The notes below the pieces were generated by a model. It had not been told where the DNA came from. It made no database searches and was given only the letters and a program-made list of their open reading frames with translations. 64,000 bases of DNA from Spongiivirga sp046524175 (GTDB lineage Bacteria; Bacteroidota; Bacteroidia; Flavobacteriales; Flavobacteriaceae): positions 124,001 to 188,000 of the forward strand of contig NZ_JBEFZF010000001.1 of assembly GCF_046524175.1 (NCBI RefSeq), in the 5' to 3' direction. Positions 8,276 to 17,948 of the stretch are shown piece by piece; within the stretch, counting starts at the first letter, position 1; each line of letters begins with the position of its first letter. The position numbers and the translations under genes are program-made.

Positions 8276-8359
8276 CGGAGAGACTGGGATTCGAACCCAG
8301 GCAACGGTTGCCCGTTGACAGATTAGCAATCTGCTCCATTACCACTCTGGCACCTCTCC
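8276..8359 (-). tRNA. tRNA-Ser (anticodon GCT)
   Basis: The minus strand shows acceptor GGAGAGG paired to TCTCTCC (one G-U), discriminator G, a T arm with GGTTCGAATCC, an anticodon arm GATT-GCT-AATC, and the long variable arm expected of tRNA-Ser (CAACGGG/CCGTTG). CCA is not encoded. It lies 100 bases upstream of tRNA-Pro on the same strand and may be co-transcribed with it. Confidence 0.95.
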
Positions 8360-8624
8360 AATGTTAAAGAACATTGCCAAATATAAAAAGGATGGCCTTT
8401 GTTATTCAGCGGGTGCAAATGTACTTTTTCATTTCAAATAACACAACAATTTATTCAAATTTATTGTATTTTTTTTCACGACATTTTTAGGAGCTCGTTG
8501 AATAAAGATGTTAGCATTTATTTAACGTTCTAACCACCTTAATCTTATCTTAAAAAAGATTCATCTTAGCAAGATTATTGTAGTTTTAACACCATACTAA
8601 TACTAACCTTAATTACACTAACTG

Positions 8625-9869
8625 ATGAAGAACAGAAAAGTTTGGATTCCTGCACTTGTTGTACTCCTATTAGTTTCCTCTTATTTTTTAATAAGTAGCA
8701 AAGATGACGAAGATATTATGCTCACTGCTGAGGTTACTTCAGGAGAATTCATTGATGAAGTATTTATTTCCGGAGAGCTTCAATCAACAAGTCTTCAAAA
8801 AATAAAAGGCCCATCAAACCTTCGAAAATTTCGGTTGAATCAAGTTAAAATTCAGGATTTGGTACCGGAGGGCACCATTGTTAAAAAAGGAGATTACGTG
8901 GGCAAGTTAGACCCCAGTGGTGTTAATGAACTTATTTTAGATGCCCAGCTAAATCTTGAAACCGCCCAATCAAAATATACACAACAACAATTAGATACGA
9001 CCTTAACTTTAAAGCAAGAACGCAACGCTGTAAAGGATCTTAAGTTTCAGATTGAAGAGACTCGGTTAGAATTAAAACAATCTATATATGAGCCGCCCGC
9101 TACCATAAGAAAACTCGAAATCAACTTAGAGAAAAAGGAGAGGGATTTACGTGAAAAAGAAGAAAACTATTCTATCAAAAAGCAACAGGCTGATGCTAAA
9201 ATGATCGAAGTAGGAACAGAGGTCTCTAAAAATAGAAAGAAGTTGGAAGATTTAATGAATTTGCAAAAGACATTTACTATTTATACTGACAGTCCTGGAA
9301 TGATTACGTATGTAAAAAATTGGGATGGCGCTAAAAGAAAAGTAGGCGGAAATATCAGTCCTTGGGATCCTGCAATAGCTAGTTTGCCAGACCTTACTAA
9401 AATGGAATCTAAAACCTACGCAAATGAGGTGGACATCAGAAAAATTAAAAAAGGGCTTGTAGTTAAAATTGGTTTTGACGCGTTTCCTGATATGGAAATT
9501 GAAGGGGTTGTAACTGACGTAGCGAATGTTGGAGAAAAGAAAAGAGGTTCAGACGTTAAATTATTTCAAGTACTCATCAAGCTAAATAATACAAATGATG
9601 CATTGCGACCAGGTATGACTACTAGTAACCGTATTATAACAAGTACCAAACAGGATGTGGTGAGTGCACCACTGGAATCAATCTTCACTAAAGATTCTAC
9701 AAATTATGTCTTTAAAAAATCTGGATTTTCTGTTGTAAAGCAGGAGGTAAAATTGGGTGAGGCGAATAATGATCATATTATCATCGAAAACGGATTGGGT
9801 GCTGGAGATGTGGTGTATTTAAATAAGCCAGACGGATACGAAGATGCATCGATTAAGCCTATTGACTAA
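8625..9869 (+). CDS. MacA/HlyD-type periplasmic adaptor subunit
   Basis: A 414-residue membrane-fusion protein for a tripartite exporter. It has an N-terminal membrane anchor (about 7-24), a biotinyl-lipoyl half (EGTIVKKGDYVGKLD), and a long coiled-coil hairpin (about 105-215, rich in K/E/Q). These are followed by the second lipoyl half (IYTDSPGMITYV), a beta-barrel, and a C-terminal membrane-proximal domain. Its stop overlaps the permease ATG by one base (TAATG), and tolC follows, so the three form one operon. The substrate cannot be inferred. The 264 bases between tRNA-Ser and this gene hold no other gene that I can see. Confidence 0.92.
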   Translation: MKNRKVWIPALVVLLLVSSYFLISSKDDEDIMLTAEVTSGEFIDEVFISGELQSTSLQKIKGPSNLRKFRLNQVKIQDLVPEGTIVKKGDYVGKLDPSGVNELILDAQLNLETAQSKYTQQQLDTTLTLKQERNAVKDLKFQIEETRLELKQSIYEPPATIRKLEINLEKKERDLREKEENYSIKKQQADAKMIEVGTEVSKNRKKLEDLMNLQKTFTIYTDSPGMITYVKNWDGAKRKVGGNISPWDPAIASLPDLTKMESKTYANEVDIRKIKKGLVVKIGFDAFPDMEIEGVVTDVANVGEKKRGSDVKLFQVLIKLNNTNDALRPGMTTSNRIITSTKQDVVSAPLESIFTKDSTNYVFKKSGFSVVKQEVKLGEANNDHIIIENGLGAGDVVYLNKPDGYEDASIKPID

Positions 9870-11242
9870 TGATCGATAAGGTATTAATTGAAAAACTGAA
9901 TGCAAGTATTCAGGAGGCACTTCGTGTAATTGCAGCAAATAAACTTCGAACATTTCTTACTGCACTTGGAATTATTTTTGGCGTTGGCGCCGTTATTACC
10001 ATGCTAGCAATTGGTAAAGGAGCTGAAAAAGAAATATTGGCTCAGTTGGAGCTAATCGGTGTAAATAATATCGTAATCACCCCTATCAAAGATGTTGAAG
10101 AAGATGATAATGGCGGAGAAGAAGAAGGTGCTGAAGGAAAAGAAACTACTACAAGATTTTCAAAAGGACTGGATCTGCTGGATGCCCAAAGCATACTCTC
10201 GACCATCCCTTCTGTAAAAACAGTGAGTCCCGAGATCGTTATGGATAATTATATGATTCAGAATGGTCGGCAGCAAAGTATGAAGTTGATCGGGGTACAG
10301 GATAACTTCTTTAAAATCTCTGATATCGATATCGAGAAAGGGAAAAACTTTTCTAGACTGCAACAAGATAATGCCCTACCGGTATGTATTATCGGTAAAA
10401 ATGTTGAAAACAAGCTTTTTACTGGGCAAAATCCACTAGGGAAAAGCATTAAGGTAGGTAATGTTTGGTTGAAAATAGTTGGTGTTATTGAGGAAAAATT
10501 GATCTCAACAGAAGCACAAGATAATTTAGGCATTCGTGATCTTAATCGAGATGTTTATATTCCTGTTAAAACCTTTCTTGTACGTTTCAAGGATCGAAAG
10601 ATAATATCCGATGCGCCAATGCCTGAAGGTAATATAATGATTTTTGGAGGCGGAGATCAAGGTCCTAAAAAGAGAATTCCCCGCGGTAATTATCATCAAA
10701 TAGATAAGCTTACTGTACAAGTACAAGAATCTTCATTTTTACAACCGACAGCCGATGTTATTGGTCGTATGCTTAAACGCAAACATAATGATGTTGCTGA
10801 TTTTGAAATAACCATACCAATCCAACTATTAAAACAACAACAAAAAACGAAGCAGATATTCAACATAGTACTAAGTATTATCGCGGGTATATCATTGCTA
10901 ATAGGAGGTATAGGCATCATGAATATCATGCTGGCATCGGTTCTCGAGCGAACAAAGGAAATCGGAATAATGAGAGCCATTGGTGCTACCAAACAAGATG
11001 TCGTCATGCAGTTTTTATCAGAATCAGTTTTAATCAGCCTTGGCGGTGGACTTATTGGGGTAATTTTAGGTATTGTCGCATCCATGCTTCTAGAAAAAAT
11101 TTCGGGTATTGAAACCGTATTGACTATTAATTCTATCATTTTGTCATTTTTTGTAGCCACATCAGTCGGGTTAATATTTGGAATTTTTCCCGCCCGTGCT
11201 GCTGCAAATAAGAAACCTATTGAAGCCATTAGAAGTGAGTAA
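9869..11242 (+). CDS. MacB/FtsX-type ABC transporter permease (no fused ATPase)
   Basis: A 457-residue permease with four expected membrane segments: one near 28-50, then three in the last ~130 residues. A large periplasmic MacB_PCD domain lies between, and the C-terminal FtsX domain carries the usual ERTKEIGIMRAIGAT cytoplasmic motif. Unlike MacB of enterobacteria there is no N-terminal nucleotide-binding domain, and no ABC ATPase gene lies next to it. It must therefore borrow an ATPase encoded elsewhere or work without one. An acidic Gly/Glu-rich stretch near 73-90 (EEDDNGGEEEGAEG) is probably a species-specific loop. It sits between the adaptor and the TolC gene, four bases before the latter. 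Confidence 0.9.
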   Translation: MIDKVLIEKLNASIQEALRVIAANKLRTFLTALGIIFGVGAVITMLAIGKGAEKEILAQLELIGVNNIVITPIKDVEEDDNGGEEEGAEGKETTTRFSKGLDLLDAQSILSTIPSVKTVSPEIVMDNYMIQNGRQQSMKLIGVQDNFFKISDIDIEKGKNFSRLQQDNALPVCIIGKNVENKLFTGQNPLGKSIKVGNVWLKIVGVIEEKLISTEAQDNLGIRDLNRDVYIPVKTFLVRFKDRKIISDAPMPEGNIMIFGGGDQGPKKRIPRGNYHQIDKLTVQVQESSFLQPTADVIGRMLKRKHNDVADFEITIPIQLLKQQQKTKQIFNIVLSIIAGISLLIGGIGIMNIMLASVLERTKEIGIMRAIGATKQDVVMQFLSESVLISLGGGLIGVILGIVASMLLEKISGIETVLTINSIILSFFVATSVGLIFGIFPARAAANKKPIEAIRSE

Positions 11243-11246
11243 CCGT

Positions 11247-12710
11247 ATGAGAGTATTATTCCTATTTATTAGCTGTTGTATTTTTTCTTTAGAACTACAA
11301 TCACAAAGCCAAACCATAACATTATCCGAGGCAATTAAAGTCGCCCAAAAAGAATCACCAGATTATCAGGCTGCAGTTAATCGATACCAATCAGGATATT
11401 GGGCCTACCGAAGATATAAAGCTGGTTTTTTACCCGGTTTACGATTAGATGCTACACTACCTAATTATTCAGAAAGGGTGCAACGAATTTTAAATGACCA
11501 AGGTCAAGATATTTTTGTTAACCAAAACCAAGCTGTGACTGATCTTAATCTGTCTTTACGCCAAAATGTACCATTTACAGGTGGTGTTTTTTCAGTGCAA
11601 TCCCGCCTCGACCGGGTTGATATTTTTGGAGATAACAACAGTACCCGTTATAATATAGTTCCGTTCTCACTAAATTACTTTCAGAACTCACTGTTTTACA
11701 ACCCTTTTAGATGGGATAAAAAGATAGAACCTTTGTTGTACGAGGAATCTAAGAGAGATTTTGTTGAGAAAATGGAAGATATATCACTTCGTACTTGTCG
11801 CCGATATTTTGGATTGCTTAGAGCGCAAATTCAACTAAAAATTGCCGAAACTAACCTAGCAAATCAGGATACGTTATACAAAATTGCACAAAACCGCTTT
11901 AAAATTGGTAAGATTGCTGAAAACGAATTACTACAATTGGAACTAAGTTTGTTAAATGCAAAGAATAGTAAAACAAACAGTGAGATAAACCTAAAACAAA
12001 CATCTCAAAACCTAGCGCGTTTTCTACGATTAGAAACAGAAGATATTGAGTTGTCTATTCCTGAAAAATTACAAGATTTTGATGTGAGCACGCAAAAGGC
12101 ATTAGAAGAGGCACAAAATAACAGAAAAGCTGTTATTGAATTTAGGCGAAGACGTTTGCAAGCAGAAAAGGAAGTAGCGAGGGTTAAAGGTACCAATCGT
12201 TTGCAAATTAACTTAAACGCTAATTTTGGTATATCGCAAAATGGTGAAGAGTTTGACCAACTATTTGGTAATTATCTTAGGCAACAAAGTGTAAGCTTAA
12301 GGCTTGGAGTTCCCATTTTTGACTGGGGCGTATCAAAAGCTGAACGTAAAGTTGCCGAGGCTGATCTTGAACTCACGAATACTAATATCGAACAAGATCA
12401 GGAAGCTTTCGAACAAGAAATCTATTTACATACACTCAATTGGTCTAATCAACGAACGTTTCTGGCGACCGCACAGAAAGCAAGAGAGGTGGCTGCTAAG
12501 CGGTATGACATTTCCAAAGCACGGTTTATCTTAGGGAAAATTACTATTACTGATCTTAATCTGGCGCAACAAGAAAAGGATATCGCTGCGGTCGATTACT
12601 TAGAATCCTTGGAAAAGTTCTGGGTAGATTACTATACCCTTCGCCGCCTTACTTTATATGATTTTATCGAAAAAGACAAAATACAGGCTGAAGATCTAAT
12701 TTTTGATTAG
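11247..12710 (+). CDS. TolC-family outer membrane efflux protein
   Basis: Outer membrane channel of the tripartite exporter. I place the start at the ATG at 11247, four bases after the permease stop, because it gives a signal peptide (MRVLFLFISCCIFSLELQSQ). An upstream in-frame start at 11178 would overlap the permease by 65 bases and bury the signal. The mature protein (487 residues with signal) shows the two OEP repeats: long helical stretches with SLREA/TLSEAIK-type openings and repeated Leu-rich alpha-hairpins such as AQNRFKIGKIAENELLQLEL and its counterpart in the second half. The length is typical. Transcription probably ends in the 273-base gap before the UspA gene, which otherwise holds nothing I can support. 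Confidence 0.92.
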   Translation: MRVLFLFISCCIFSLELQSQSQTITLSEAIKVAQKESPDYQAAVNRYQSGYWAYRRYKAGFLPGLRLDATLPNYSERVQRILNDQGQDIFVNQNQAVTDLNLSLRQNVPFTGGVFSVQSRLDRVDIFGDNNSTRYNIVPFSLNYFQNSLFYNPFRWDKKIEPLLYEESKRDFVEKMEDISLRTCRRYFGLLRAQIQLKIAETNLANQDTLYKIAQNRFKIGKIAENELLQLELSLLNAKNSKTNSEINLKQTSQNLARFLRLETEDIELSIPEKLQDFDVSTQKALEEAQNNRKAVIEFRRRRLQAEKEVARVKGTNRLQINLNANFGISQNGEEFDQLFGNYLRQQSVSLRLGVPIFDWGVSKAERKVAEADLELTNTNIEQDQEAFEQEIYLHTLNWSNQRTFLATAQKAREVAAKRYDISKARFILGKITITDLNLAQQEKDIAAVDYLESLEKFWVDYYTLRRLTLYDFIEKDKIQAEDLIFD

Positions 12711-12983
12711 CGAGTCGATACACCGATCAATTTGACGAATAACCAAGGTAAGCATCGTATCTCTGTAGGTTACGTTGATTATTTTCATTCTTTCGCTTCG
12801 TGAAATTACCAAATTGTTTTCGGGAACAATAACCTCAAACATCTATACAAAAGTAACACAACTTTATTTTTTTGTTACGAAATCGTTTTAGTTGTAATCA
12901 CCTGATTTTTGGCTGATAATTGTCATTATTTCTGATTTCTAATCCTCATAATTTTAATAACTGAAAATAAAATCAGCATAGTT

Positions 12984-13769
12984 ATGAGTATCCTAACAAA
13001 AATTTTAGTTCCGTTCGATTCCTCACCAACTTCCGAGAATGCTTTATTATATGCTATTGATTTTATGCAAATTAATAAGGGGTCGGTTTTGCAGTTGGCC
13101 CATATCAAAAGCGCTCCAGAAGAAGAATATGACCCAAAAATTCATTTCGAAAGAATAATGGCATCAATTAAGAATCCTCCAAAAATTGAAGTAGTGTTTT
13201 TGACTGCTGAAGGAGCCTTAATTGACAACCTAATAAAATTTCAGCAAGAATATGATTCAGATCTAATTATTATGGGAACCAAAGGGGTTGAAAGGGGTGC
13301 TGAAGATAATTTAGAAACCAATACATCACGATTGGTTTTAGAAGCTGATTGTGCTGTAATCGTTGTCCCTCAGGATTATGAAAGCTTTAATATTAAGAAA
13401 ATAGCATTGACTATTGGTGATAATCCAATAAATGAGCCGAAAGTTTTAAATGTATTACTGGATATCTCAAGAACGTTTGATGCAAAGGTGTTTGCTTTGA
13501 CTGTCGATGACCCTACTTCACCACACGTTGCGGTAAACGAAAAGAATGAAGGCACTTTAGACTACTATTTGGAGTCGTTTTATGCGGTACATTCTTATCC
13601 GGAAAATGAAGACATGCTAGAAGGTATTTTTGACTATGTTAATAAAAATGAGATCGATTTGTTGGCCATATTACCTAGGAATCATGTCGAGAGTGCTAAC
13701 GCATCTGAGGGTAGGCTTACGAAGTCGTTAACATTGCATTCAAAAGTTCCAGTTTTGGCAATTGATTAA
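12984..13769 (+). CDS. Tandem universal stress protein (UspA family)
   Basis: A 261-residue cytoplasmic protein. The first UspA domain spans about 1-135 (ILVPFDSSPTSENAL opening, IIMGTKG then SRLVLEADCAVIVVP). The second is more diverged, about 140-261 (ALTIGD, LLAILPR, KVPVLAID). The ATP-binding pattern G-x2-G-x9-G-S/T is partly altered in the first domain, where TNTSR replaces the usual GS. The gene ends 17 bases before the SLC13 transporter and is probably co-transcribed with it. That pairing suggests a role in stress or energy state linked to the transporter; this is inference. Confidence 0.88.
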   Translation: MSILTKILVPFDSSPTSENALLYAIDFMQINKGSVLQLAHIKSAPEEEYDPKIHFERIMASIKNPPKIEVVFLTAEGALIDNLIKFQQEYDSDLIIMGTKGVERGAEDNLETNTSRLVLEADCAVIVVPQDYESFNIKKIALTIGDNPINEPKVLNVLLDISRTFDAKVFALTVDDPTSPHVAVNEKNEGTLDYYLESFYAVHSYPENEDMLEGIFDYVNKNEIDLLAILPRNHVESANASEGRLTKSLTLHSKVPVLAID

Positions 13770-13786
13770 TCTCAAATAGAATAAGT

Positions 13787-15628
13787 ATGGTCTTAGTACT
13801 TGTCATTTTAGCGGTGACTATAGCGTTGTTTATTTGGGGTAAATTCCCACCTGACGTGGTCGCATTAATGTCTATGATCGCTTTGTTTCTCTTTGATATC
13901 CTGGATGTTAAAGAGACCCTCTCTGGCTTTAGCAATCCTACTGTAATGATGATTGCGGCATTGTTTATTATAGGCGAAGGTTTATCTAGAACCGGTTGGA
14001 CTGCAATCGCTGGTAAAAAGTTTGTGGAGTGGGCTAAGAATAGCGTTCCAAAACTGTTAGTAATTATTACACTAGGCTCTAGCGTACTATCTGGTTTTGT
14101 AAGTAACACAGGTACAGTCGCGGCTTTGTTACCTGTCACTGTATCTTCAGCTTGGAACGCTGCTACCTTGCCCTCAAAATTGTTAATGCCCGTTGCATTT
14201 GGTTCTAATACTGGCGGCTTACTTACATTAACAGGTACTCCTCCTAATATAATTGTAAGCAATGCTTTAACAGAACAAGGTTTTGAAGGTTTTTCTTTTT
14301 TTGAAATTGGGTTAATAGGTATTCCGCTACTCATTGCGGCCATCCTTTACTTTAGGTTTCTTGGTTATAGACTTTTGCCTTCTAACAAAACAAATAACAA
14401 GCCAGTCAGTATTGATGACGAACTATATAAATGGATTGAGAATTACAGTATTGGAAACAACCTTTATCGTTTAAGAATACGATCAATGTCACCATTACAA
14501 AACACCATTTTAAGTGAGTGGGATTTTGAGAAAAACTACCATGTAAGTGTTATGAGACTGAAACGAAGACACCCTAATATGGTTAAAGGTATTTTTCCTT
14601 TTGTTGAATTTCCTAAGCCTAGTACAGAAATGAGATATCACGATATCATTACTGTAAAGGGTGATGCAAGAGATGTTGATCATGTTATACGAAAATTCAA
14701 GTTGGGTGTTATTCCTTTAAAACCTGATGATCAGGCAGCCTTGAAAGATGAATTCATTAATCAGGAAGTTGGGATGGCACAAATGATTATTACTCCTAAA
14801 TCTAGACTTGTTGGAAGCAGTATTCCATTAGGAAGTTATTTGAAGCAGTTTAATATTCAACTTTTGGGTGCTTCACGAGCCAACAAACCAATAAATGGTA
14901 CTCATATAAAAATCGAAGCAGGTGACGCCTTTGTTATTAGAGGTTCTTGGAAAAATATAGAAGCGTTAAGCGCTATGTATGAAAACTTGGTCATATCAGG
15001 TAGCCCTGAGGCCATGGCAAAAAATGTAGATAAGCTCACCTTAAAATCATATATAGCATTATTCACATTAGTGGTATTGATTTTTCTGTTAGTGTTTAAA
15101 ATTTTGCCTGGGGCAATTGCTGCCTTAGTATGTGCAGGAATCATGATGCTTACGGGTTGTGTACCCATTAGCAAGGCCTATAAAGGAATAAGTTGGACCA
15201 GTGTTGTAATGATTGCAGCGATGATTCCTATGGGTATGGCGTTACAAAAAACGGGGATAGCTCAGTTAGCTGCAAAAAGCTTGGTCGATTTTTTTGGTAA
15301 GGCAGGGCCAGTTTATTTATTAGGCGCATTTTTCATTTTGACGACCGCAATGAGTCAAACTATTAATAATTCGGCGACCGCGGTATTAATGGCTCCTATT
15401 TCATTGTTAGCTGCTACGACCTTAGGTGTATCTCCCAAGCCTTTTATGATAGCGGTAGCGGTAAGTGCGTCAACCGCCTTTTTAACACCTGTGGGTACAA
15501 CCACCAATGCCATGGTGATGGCGGCAGGGGGATATAAATTTATAGATTACTTAAAAGTAGGGGCGCCATTGCTTCTATTCTTTTTTACAATAACAATAAT
15601 ACTTGTGCCAATTATTTGGCCTTTCTAA
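13787..15628 (+). CDS. SLC13/DASS-type transporter with two TrkA-C (RCK_C) domains
   Basis: A 613-residue inner membrane permease of the ion-transporter superfamily. The two halves of the membrane domain carry the re-entrant loop motifs (SNTGTVAALLP and TGTPPN; NNSATAVLMAP and TPVGTTTNA). A cytoplasmic insert between them (about 205-395) contains two TrkA-C/RCK_C modules, usually ligand-sensing. Relatives move dicarboxylates, sulfate or arsenite-like anions; the actual substrate is not decidable. It lies between a Usp gene and pckA. A C4-dicarboxylate substrate would fit that context, because PEP carboxykinase uses oxaloacetate, but this is only suggestive. Confidence 0.88.
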   Translation: MVLVLVILAVTIALFIWGKFPPDVVALMSMIALFLFDILDVKETLSGFSNPTVMMIAALFIIGEGLSRTGWTAIAGKKFVEWAKNSVPKLLVIITLGSSVLSGFVSNTGTVAALLPVTVSSAWNAATLPSKLLMPVAFGSNTGGLLTLTGTPPNIIVSNALTEQGFEGFSFFEIGLIGIPLLIAAILYFRFLGYRLLPSNKTNNKPVSIDDELYKWIENYSIGNNLYRLRIRSMSPLQNTILSEWDFEKNYHVSVMRLKRRHPNMVKGIFPFVEFPKPSTEMRYHDIITVKGDARDVDHVIRKFKLGVIPLKPDDQAALKDEFINQEVGMAQMIITPKSRLVGSSIPLGSYLKQFNIQLLGASRANKPINGTHIKIEAGDAFVIRGSWKNIEALSAMYENLVISGSPEAMAKNVDKLTLKSYIALFTLVVLIFLLVFKILPGAIAALVCAGIMMLTGCVPISKAYKGISWTSVVMIAAMIPMGMALQKTGIAQLAAKSLVDFFGKAGPVYLLGAFFILTTAMSQTINNSATAVLMAPISLLAATTLGVSPKPFMIAVAVSASTAFLTPVGTTTNAMVMAAGGYKFIDYLKVGAPLLLFFFTITIILVPIIWPF

Positions 15629-15647
15629 TCATTTAAAAACACGTATC

Positions 15648-17279
15648 ATGGAAACACTTGAAAGAATACCAAAAAAAGCCGATTTATCAGTATACGGAAT
15701 TGAGAATGCAACTGTGAATTGGAACCTTAGCCCTGAAGAACTTCAAAAAATAACAGTTGAAAGAGGCATGGGGGTGGAAACAGATAACGGTACGCTAGCT
15801 ATTAATACAGGAAAGTTTACCGGTAGATCTCCAAATGATCGTTTTTTAGTAAAAGATGATTATACAAAGGATAAAGTTTGGTGGGGACGTATCAATAAAC
15901 CAATAACATCTGATAACTTTGATAAATTACAAGCTGAATTAGTGAATTATCTTTCTGGAAAAGAGATTTATGCTAGAGACGGCTATGTATGTTCGTATCC
16001 AACATATCGAATGAACGTTCGAACAATTACCGAATACCCGTGGTCTAATTTTTTTATCAATAGCATGTTTTTAAGGCTGGAAGATGATGAGATTGCTGAC
16101 TTTGAAGAAGAGTGGTTAGTATTATGCGCGCCCGGATATGTATGCCCTGACCCAAAAGCTTTTGGTTTAAGACAGGGTAACTTTTCTATTTTAAATTTTA
16201 CGAAAAAAATTGCTTTGGTTGGTGGATCGGCATATACTGGAGAAATGAAAAAAGGTATCTTTTCTGCCTTGAATTTGGTACTACCAGTTGAGAAAAACGT
16301 TTTGCCTATGCATTGTTCTGCCAATGTCGGCGAGGACGGAGATACAGCCATCTTTTTTGGGCTTTCTGGTACTGGTAAGACTACATTATCAGCGGATCCT
16401 GATAGAAGGCTAATAGGTGATGATGAGCACGGATGGACTTCAGATAATGTTATTTTTAATTTTGAAGGAGGGTGCTACGCAAAAGTGATCGATTTGACAG
16501 AAGAAAAAGAGCCAGATATTTATAGAGCTATTAAGCCAGGTGCACTTTTGGAAAATATCGTTTTTAAAGAAGGGACTAACGAACCGGACTACACTGACAG
16601 TAGTATTACACAAAATACCAGAGTAAGTTATCCTATTCACCATATTGAAAATATTGCAATTCCTTCGTACGCTAAAAACCCAACAAACATCTTTTTTCTA
16701 ACCTGTGATGCCTTTGGAGTTTTACCTCCTATTTCTAAGCTTACACCAGGTCAGGCAGCCTATCATTTTATTTCAGGTTATACCGCTAAAGTGGCAGGAA
16801 CCGAGGCAGGAATTACTGAGCCAGTGCCTTCATTCTCTGCGTGTTTTGGCGAACCATTCATGCCCTTACACCCAACAGTCTACGCTGAAATGCTGAGTAA
16901 AAAAATGACGGAGGCTGGGGTTAATGTATGGTTGGTAAACACTGGATGGAGTGGTGGACCCTATGGAGTGGGATCAAGAATTAAATTGAAATATACCAGA
17001 GCTATGATTACCGCAGCGATGCGTGGCGAGTTGGATAACGTAGACTATGATGAACACCCTATTTTTGGATTGCAAATGCCAAAGTATATCCACAATATTC
17101 CAAGTGAAATGCTAGACCCGATAAACACATGGTTGCAGAAAGGAGCATATATCAGTAAGGCTATTCAATTAGCGCATTCGTTTCATTTAAATTTTGATAA
17201 GTTTGCGAGTCAAGCTTCTGAAGAGATTATAAATGGAGGTCCATTAATTGATGCACACCACTCAATTGATCATATATAA
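15648..17279 (+). CDS. pckA: Phosphoenolpyruvate carboxykinase (ATP)
   Basis: Converts oxaloacetate and ATP to PEP, CO2 and ADP in gluconeogenesis. The protein has 543 residues from the ATG at 15648; an in-frame TTG at 15603 lies inside the upstream gene and is not credible. It shows the kinase-1a P-loop GLSGTGKT (238-245) followed by the LSADP stretch and the metal-binding IGDDEHGW. The N-terminal TGRSPNDRF substrate motif and the ARMTAAM-like region (TRAMITAAM) near the C-terminus are also present. Length is standard. It starts 19 bases after the SLC13 gene and is followed by a long stem-loop. Confidence 0.97.
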   Translation: METLERIPKKADLSVYGIENATVNWNLSPEELQKITVERGMGVETDNGTLAINTGKFTGRSPNDRFLVKDDYTKDKVWWGRINKPITSDNFDKLQAELVNYLSGKEIYARDGYVCSYPTYRMNVRTITEYPWSNFFINSMFLRLEDDEIADFEEEWLVLCAPGYVCPDPKAFGLRQGNFSILNFTKKIALVGGSAYTGEMKKGIFSALNLVLPVEKNVLPMHCSANVGEDGDTAIFFGLSGTGKTTLSADPDRRLIGDDEHGWTSDNVIFNFEGGCYAKVIDLTEEKEPDIYRAIKPGALLENIVFKEGTNEPDYTDSSITQNTRVSYPIHHIENIAIPSYAKNPTNIFFLTCDAFGVLPPISKLTPGQAAYHFISGYTAKVAGTEAGITEPVPSFSACFGEPFMPLHPTVYAEMLSKKMTEAGVNVWLVNTGWSGGPYGVGSRIKLKYTRAMITAAMRGELDNVDYDEHPIFGLQMPKYIHNIPSEMLDPINTWLQKGAYISKAIQLAHSFHLNFDKFASQASEEIINGGPLIDAHHSIDHI

Positions 17280-17311
17280 TAAGTTGAATTGTATTTTAAA
17301 TTGATAATCAA

Positions 17312-17354
17312 AACACTCATGTTTTATACTTTAGCTAAGTAAAACATGAGTGTT
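17312..17354 (+). terminator. Long stem-loop after pckA
   Basis: AACACTCATGTTTTA (17312-17326) is perfectly complementary to 17340-17354, with a 13-base loop. The following bases are only moderately T-rich. A likely terminator or 3'-end stabiliser of the pckA transcript. Confidence 0.7.
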
Positions 17355-17438
17355 ACCTATTTTAGGAGCATTTTCTGTAAAATTTAAATTCAGTATAATA
17401 GTTTTAGAAAAAAGTAGATTGATATAAGCGCTTAAAAA

Positions 17439-17948
17439 ATGGATTTGGATACATATATTCGAGATATTGAAAACTTTCCTAAACCGGGAATTGTTTTTAA
17501 AGACATTACACCTCTTCTGTCTAATAAAGAAGCATTAAATACCTGCTTTGAAGCCTTGCATGCGTTGGCGGCAGATTTGAATATTGATAAAGTTGTTGGA
17601 ATAGAATCTCGAGGCTTTTTCTTTGGTACGATGTTGGCGAATAAACTTAATGCGGGTTTCGTACCGGTTAGAAAACCAGGAAAATTACCATATACTACTT
17701 TTGAGGAACGTTATGAGCTTGAGTACGGAACAGATAGCTTACAAATGCATACTGACGCTATACGAGAAGGAGAGCATGTCTTAATTCACGATGACGTACT
17801 TGCAACAGGAGGTACTGCTAAAGCAGCATGCGATTTGGTTACCAAAGCGGGTGGTATCATTGTCCAGTGTAATTTTATAATGGAATTGGAGTTTTTGAAA
17901 GGAAGTGAAAAAATTGCCTTTCCCATTAAGTCGGTAGTGAAATACTAG
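17439..17948 (+). CDS. apt: Adenine phosphoribosyltransferase
   Basis: Purine salvage: adenine plus PRPP to AMP and pyrophosphate, in the cytoplasm. The 169-residue length is typical. The PRPP-binding loop is visible at 114-129 (VLIHDDVLATGGTAKA), preceded by the ESRGFFFG segment (56-63) and the KPGKLPY hood motif. The gene stands alone on the plus strand; its last four bases overlap the convergent small gene at 17945-18097. Confidence 0.97.
   Translation: MDLDTYIRDIENFPKPGIVFKDITPLLSNKEALNTCFEALHALAADLNIDKVVGIESRGFFFGTMLANKLNAGFVPVRKPGKLPYTTFEERYELEYGTDSLQMHTDAIREGEHVLIHDDVLATGGTAKAACDLVTKAGGIIVQCNFIMELEFLKGSEKIAFPIKSVVKY

Noticed and set aside
10696..11229. 177-codon antisense frame inside the MacB-like permease
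   Set aside because: It is a shadow of a real transmembrane gene; its composition mirrors the sense codons and it has no independent start context.
11178..11246. Upstream start for the TolC gene
   Set aside because: It would overlap the permease by 65 bases and hide the signal peptide; the ATG at 11247 is better.
12696..12842. 48-codon ATG frame on the minus strand overlapping the end of tolC
   Set aside because: Length is within chance for this A/T-rich DNA; no recognisable family, promoter or terminator.
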